Assembly (NCBI GenBank): GCA_002221725.1
Contig: NJFT01000067.1
Coordinates: 1 to 64,000 of the forward strand
Length of the DNA stretch: 64,000 nt
Direction: 5' to 3'
Source: Scedosporium boydii
Taxonomy: Eukaryota > Ascomycota > Sordariomycetes > Microascales > Microascaceae
The position numbers were made by a program, and so were the translations under genes. The notes under the pieces were generated by a model. It had not been told where the DNA came from. It ran no database searches and saw nothing but the letters and a program-made list of their open reading frames with translations. This document shows, piece by piece, positions 60,880 to 64,000 of this stretch (the stretch's first letter is position 1; every line of letters starts with the position of its first letter).

Positions 60880-63800
60880 GGTGCCGGTATTGTGACCTTT
60901 ATATCTCTTTTCTTTCGCCTTCTCTTTGATAGAAATGCCTTCAAGATGACACGAGAATCGATGAAGGCAGATGATTAAGTCCTACGGATGGAATGCAGGA
61001 ATCAACCCCCGGCGCCTCACAAGTTCAGCCGCACAAGACAAGGGTTCTCCGGACCGGGTGGATTTCCGCAAACGGGAAACAGCAAAGCTAGAAAGGAGAA
61101 AAGAAAACAACAAATCAGATGGTAGGATTGGCTCTTTGTTGCGCTAAGGGAGCACGAGAGTACCAGACGATTGGCGATGCCTGGGGGCGAAGGAAGATGC
61201 ACGCGCCACGGGCCGTGGAAGCGTGAGCAACTACCGAGAATAGAAGCACGATGCGTTTCTGTGTGACATCGTATGTCCTGCCAATCATGACGGTAAGCTC
61301 GCGGGCGGAGAGAAGCAAGGATGTTTTTGGGGAACATACACAAGGATTAGGACTATGTTAGCTTTTGGAATGATTATAATCAAATGTGGCTAGACTGTGT
61401 CAGGAAATACGGAGAAGGAAGAGAGGGAGCGGAGCAAGTGTGGTTTGACCACTGCTGCGGCGCGGGGGGCTTAGGCTTTAAAACCTGGGAAAAAAAAGCC
61501 CTGGGGGCGGGAATTCCCCCGCCCTTTTTGCTGGTGAGAGACCGAATCACACGTTCTGAAAAGGGTGCTGAGCGGAATGCGGAAACAAAAAGGCTGCCAA
61601 TTACAGGACAAGAAGCGAAAAGCTGGGGGAGTACTACTGGTGTCCCCTGCTAAAGGAGACCAAGCAGCAAGCAGCCAAGAAACATCTCAGCACGGCTGAA
61701 ATCTAGGCCGACCTGGCTGTTCAGACAATTCAGACTCTATTAAATGCAGATGAGGATATCACGTCTCTAGCTCTAAAAGTATAATAGTATGATACGATTA
61801 AAAAAATCGAGGTGACTTGGGTGGCGGGAGAGATCAAGATGTCTCTGAGCCTACGCAACTTCTATATTAATGACAGCTTCCCGCTAAGACAAAAACGAGC
61901 GGCTGGTGAGGGGCCCTTGGCTTTCGTCAATGTTGACTATGTAAACTATCCGTCTCCCGGAGAAACTGATTTTTCCCTCACTCCGAGTGGAATCCTATGC
62001 TAGAAGCAGCCTCTTAGCTCCAACTTAAGGTCTACCCTTTCCTTGCATGGGCAGCTCAGAGCTACGGGCCCTAAGGTGAGGGGAAGCTCCTTGTAAAGTC
62101 GACCAAACCGTTGATGTGGGGTAAGAGAACGTCGATTGAACCTTTGACCCGGGCAAGGGGTGCAACCGTCTGCGGCTAATATCCTGATGCTCGGCCCAGA
62201 GCCGTGAACATATCACTGACAATAAGCTGGACGGTCCGAATGTTAGGTCATGTGGGTACGTTTAATGGTAGCAAGAGGCAGCTGCACCAATAGTCCTATC
62301 GCCTTAATTAATCCTACAGAGCTACGCTACTCGGCTGGGAAGCGAGCCATATTACGGGGACATACTTACCAAGCTCCGCATACATAGAGGTGTGCTACTA
62401 ATTGGGTCCCACACAATCCGCCGTCATAAGCCAGACAATGTTGGTCGGCGGGTTTATCACCGTTGGAGAAGTAGAAGGCCATATTCGGATCGAAGTCGTG
62501 AGCTGAGGTGTTGTCATGGGAGGTGCGGCTTTTCGGCCGCCACATGTTGAAGAGATGTGCGCCACAACAAAATGCCATAGAAGCTAGGACCTGATCCTTC
62601 CTTGCGCCACGTCTTGCATTGCTGCGAAAACCAAGAATGCCTAATAGTGTGGCGCTGCCTACCTAGGAATGTAGGTCCAAGTTCCTGTAGCGTCTCGCAT
62701 TGATGTCACTCGACGGCGATGGGACGAGGAGGATGTGCAAGAAATATATCCCGGTGCGACGTTCGCATTCCGAGCCGAGACCGAAATTCAGGCATATGCA
62801 CACACCCAAGATATCTTGGTAATCGCATTATCTAGCAAAGGTTAAAGCCGGTTTCCTGCACGATTCTTACCAATCTGGTACCCACCTCTACGGCCCTCAC
62901 CCAAAGTATGGCCGAGAAGGTGCGGGGAGAGGGCAGCGATTCGCAGTCTTAGGGTAGATACTAAAACGCACGAAACCTCTCACACACTTTCCAAGCTCTC
63001 TTTTTGAGAGAGGGATTTCCTTTGACGGGTCAAAATCCACCAATCACAGCACCCCGTCTTCCGTTCGTGGGGCCACGCGGCAAGGCGCATTGGAAGGATT
63101 CGCTCTTAGCCGAACCGGATTTCTGAATTCTGGCAGTCCGGTGGGGGGCGGGATAAGTTTTGCCTAATCAATTAGGGTAGAACTTCAGGGGCATTCATGC
63201 TACGGAACTACATCAACACGGAATAGACTACAAGCTGGTCCCCAAGAATCGCTGGTAGGATCAATGAGGATCCGAGAAAACGCTGGCGGTTGTCCGCGCT
63301 TGGTGACTCAGCAAACGCGCGCGTAGCCTATCAGCCACGTGTTCCCCCAGCGACAGACTCCACAACCCGCACTAAAAAAGCCACCAGCCCCCGTAGGGCT
63401 GAAACGACCAAACCCAGCTGAACTTTTGCGCGTCGCGCCCTTGCTGATGACATTTCAGTTATGGAGGAATCACCCAAGCCCCAAAGTAAGCCCCCTTTGT
63501 GAAGGATCATTAATGTTCCGATAGGGAACCTTCCACCCCTGTTTTCTGTTTTCGTTTCTTTGGGGCCACTAGGCACTGGGGGCCAGGAGCAGGAGAGTAA
63601 GAGGATCGATACTAGTGACGCCACAACACCAGGTTGGGGGCTTCCAGGGTTAATATTTTCTCCGTAGGATGGCGGTTGCGATGAGCAACATCTACTATTT
63701 AGGGGCTTGCTCCGGGGGCCGGTTGGAAAGATAAGCGAGGCAGACACGCTTAGGCTTTAGTCCTGATGCTAGCTGCCTAGCTTCACGAAAGGATTTGGAA

Positions 63801-64000
63801 AGTGATCATAGATGTCCAGGGAATGTCCAAGATCCAGAGTCGGCTGAACCACTCTGCCGATTCGCGTTTCTCAAGCATGCAGCGCAAGTGACAGCTCACG
63901 GGCCATCGTCGAGATCGAGCATGAAATTTATTCGGCCCTATTGACTGACTAAATTCATTCGCCCTTCTCCCTCCTAGGCCGTCTCTTCTGATCTTACATC
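60880..64000. other. gene-poor right end
   Basis: 3.1 kb with no supported gene. A 70-codon ATG frame on the minus strand (62366-62578) and an 89-codon plus frame (61384-61653) have no motif. The long minus frame 63331-63747 lacks an ATG start. No rRNA, tRNA or transposase signature was recognised. Confidence 0.4.

Noticed and set aside
63501..63512. GAAGGATCATTA, identical to the 3' end of 18S rRNA
   Set aside because: The bases on both sides do not match rRNA or ITS, so it is a chance 12-mer.
63331..63747. 138-codon minus-strand open frame
   Set aside because: It has no ATG start, no motif and unusual composition.

Overview
The window is nuclear DNA from a filamentous ascomycete (Pezizomycotina; probably Eurotiales-like, which is an inference from protein style only). 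Evidence is the dense genes with short 50-120 bp introns (GTAAGT/GTGAGT-type donors, CTAAC/CTAAT-like branch points), Zn2Cys6 regulators, fungal transporter families and a pogo/Fot1-type transposase at the left edge. I rebuilt 14 multi-exon genes by joining open frames at GT-AG sites with matching phases; two genes are read as a single exon or a partial frame. All family names come from motif recognition, with no database search.

Layout. 0-3.5 kb: open transposase frame running off the window, then a decayed Zn2Cys6-regulator relic. 3.7-8.7 kb: ochratoxinase-like amidohydrolase (-) divergent from an intact Zn2Cys6 regulator (+). 9-12.8 kb: two divergent secreted S10 serine carboxypeptidases sharing a 390-bp promoter. 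13.6-21.2 kb: full-length ABCC-type ABC transporter (+) convergent with an OPT oligopeptide transporter (-). 21.6-22.6 kb: relics of a fructosyl-amino-acid-oxidase-like gene and a cupin gene. 24-31.2 kb: ACC-synthase-like aminotransferase (+), RidA (-), amino-acid permease (-). 32.8-34.6 kb: second regulator relic. 37-45.6 kb: MAO-N-like amine oxidase with one in-frame stop, an aldehyde dehydrogenase relic, a second Rid-family protein, an aromatic-L-amino-acid-decarboxylase-type enzyme and a salicylate-hydroxylase-like FAD monooxygenase. 46.1-52.1 kb: POT/PTR2 peptide transporter and a ZIFL-like MFS transporter. 55-58 kb: a 984-residue coiled-coil repeat protein. 59.9-60.9 kb: an unrecognised 252-residue protein. 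61-64 kb: no supported gene.

How it may work together (inference). From 3.7 to about 48 kb nearly every gene deals with amide bonds, peptides, amino acids or amines: secreted carboxypeptidases and an amidohydrolase release amino acids, OPT, POT and APC carriers import peptides and amino acids, PLP enzymes transaminate or decarboxylate them, the amine oxidase and aldehyde dehydrogenase would carry amine to aldehyde to acid, the FAD monooxygenase could hydroxylate an aromatic acid, and Rid proteins could remove reactive enamine/imine by-products of PLP chemistry. No PKS, NRPS or terpene backbone gene is visible. The amine-to-acid arm is broken (stop codon in the amine oxidase, dehydrogenase missing its catalytic region) and two regulators are relics, so the locus looks like a catabolic or detoxification cluster partway through decay. 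From about 50 kb on, the genes look like ordinary housekeeping or unrelated loci.
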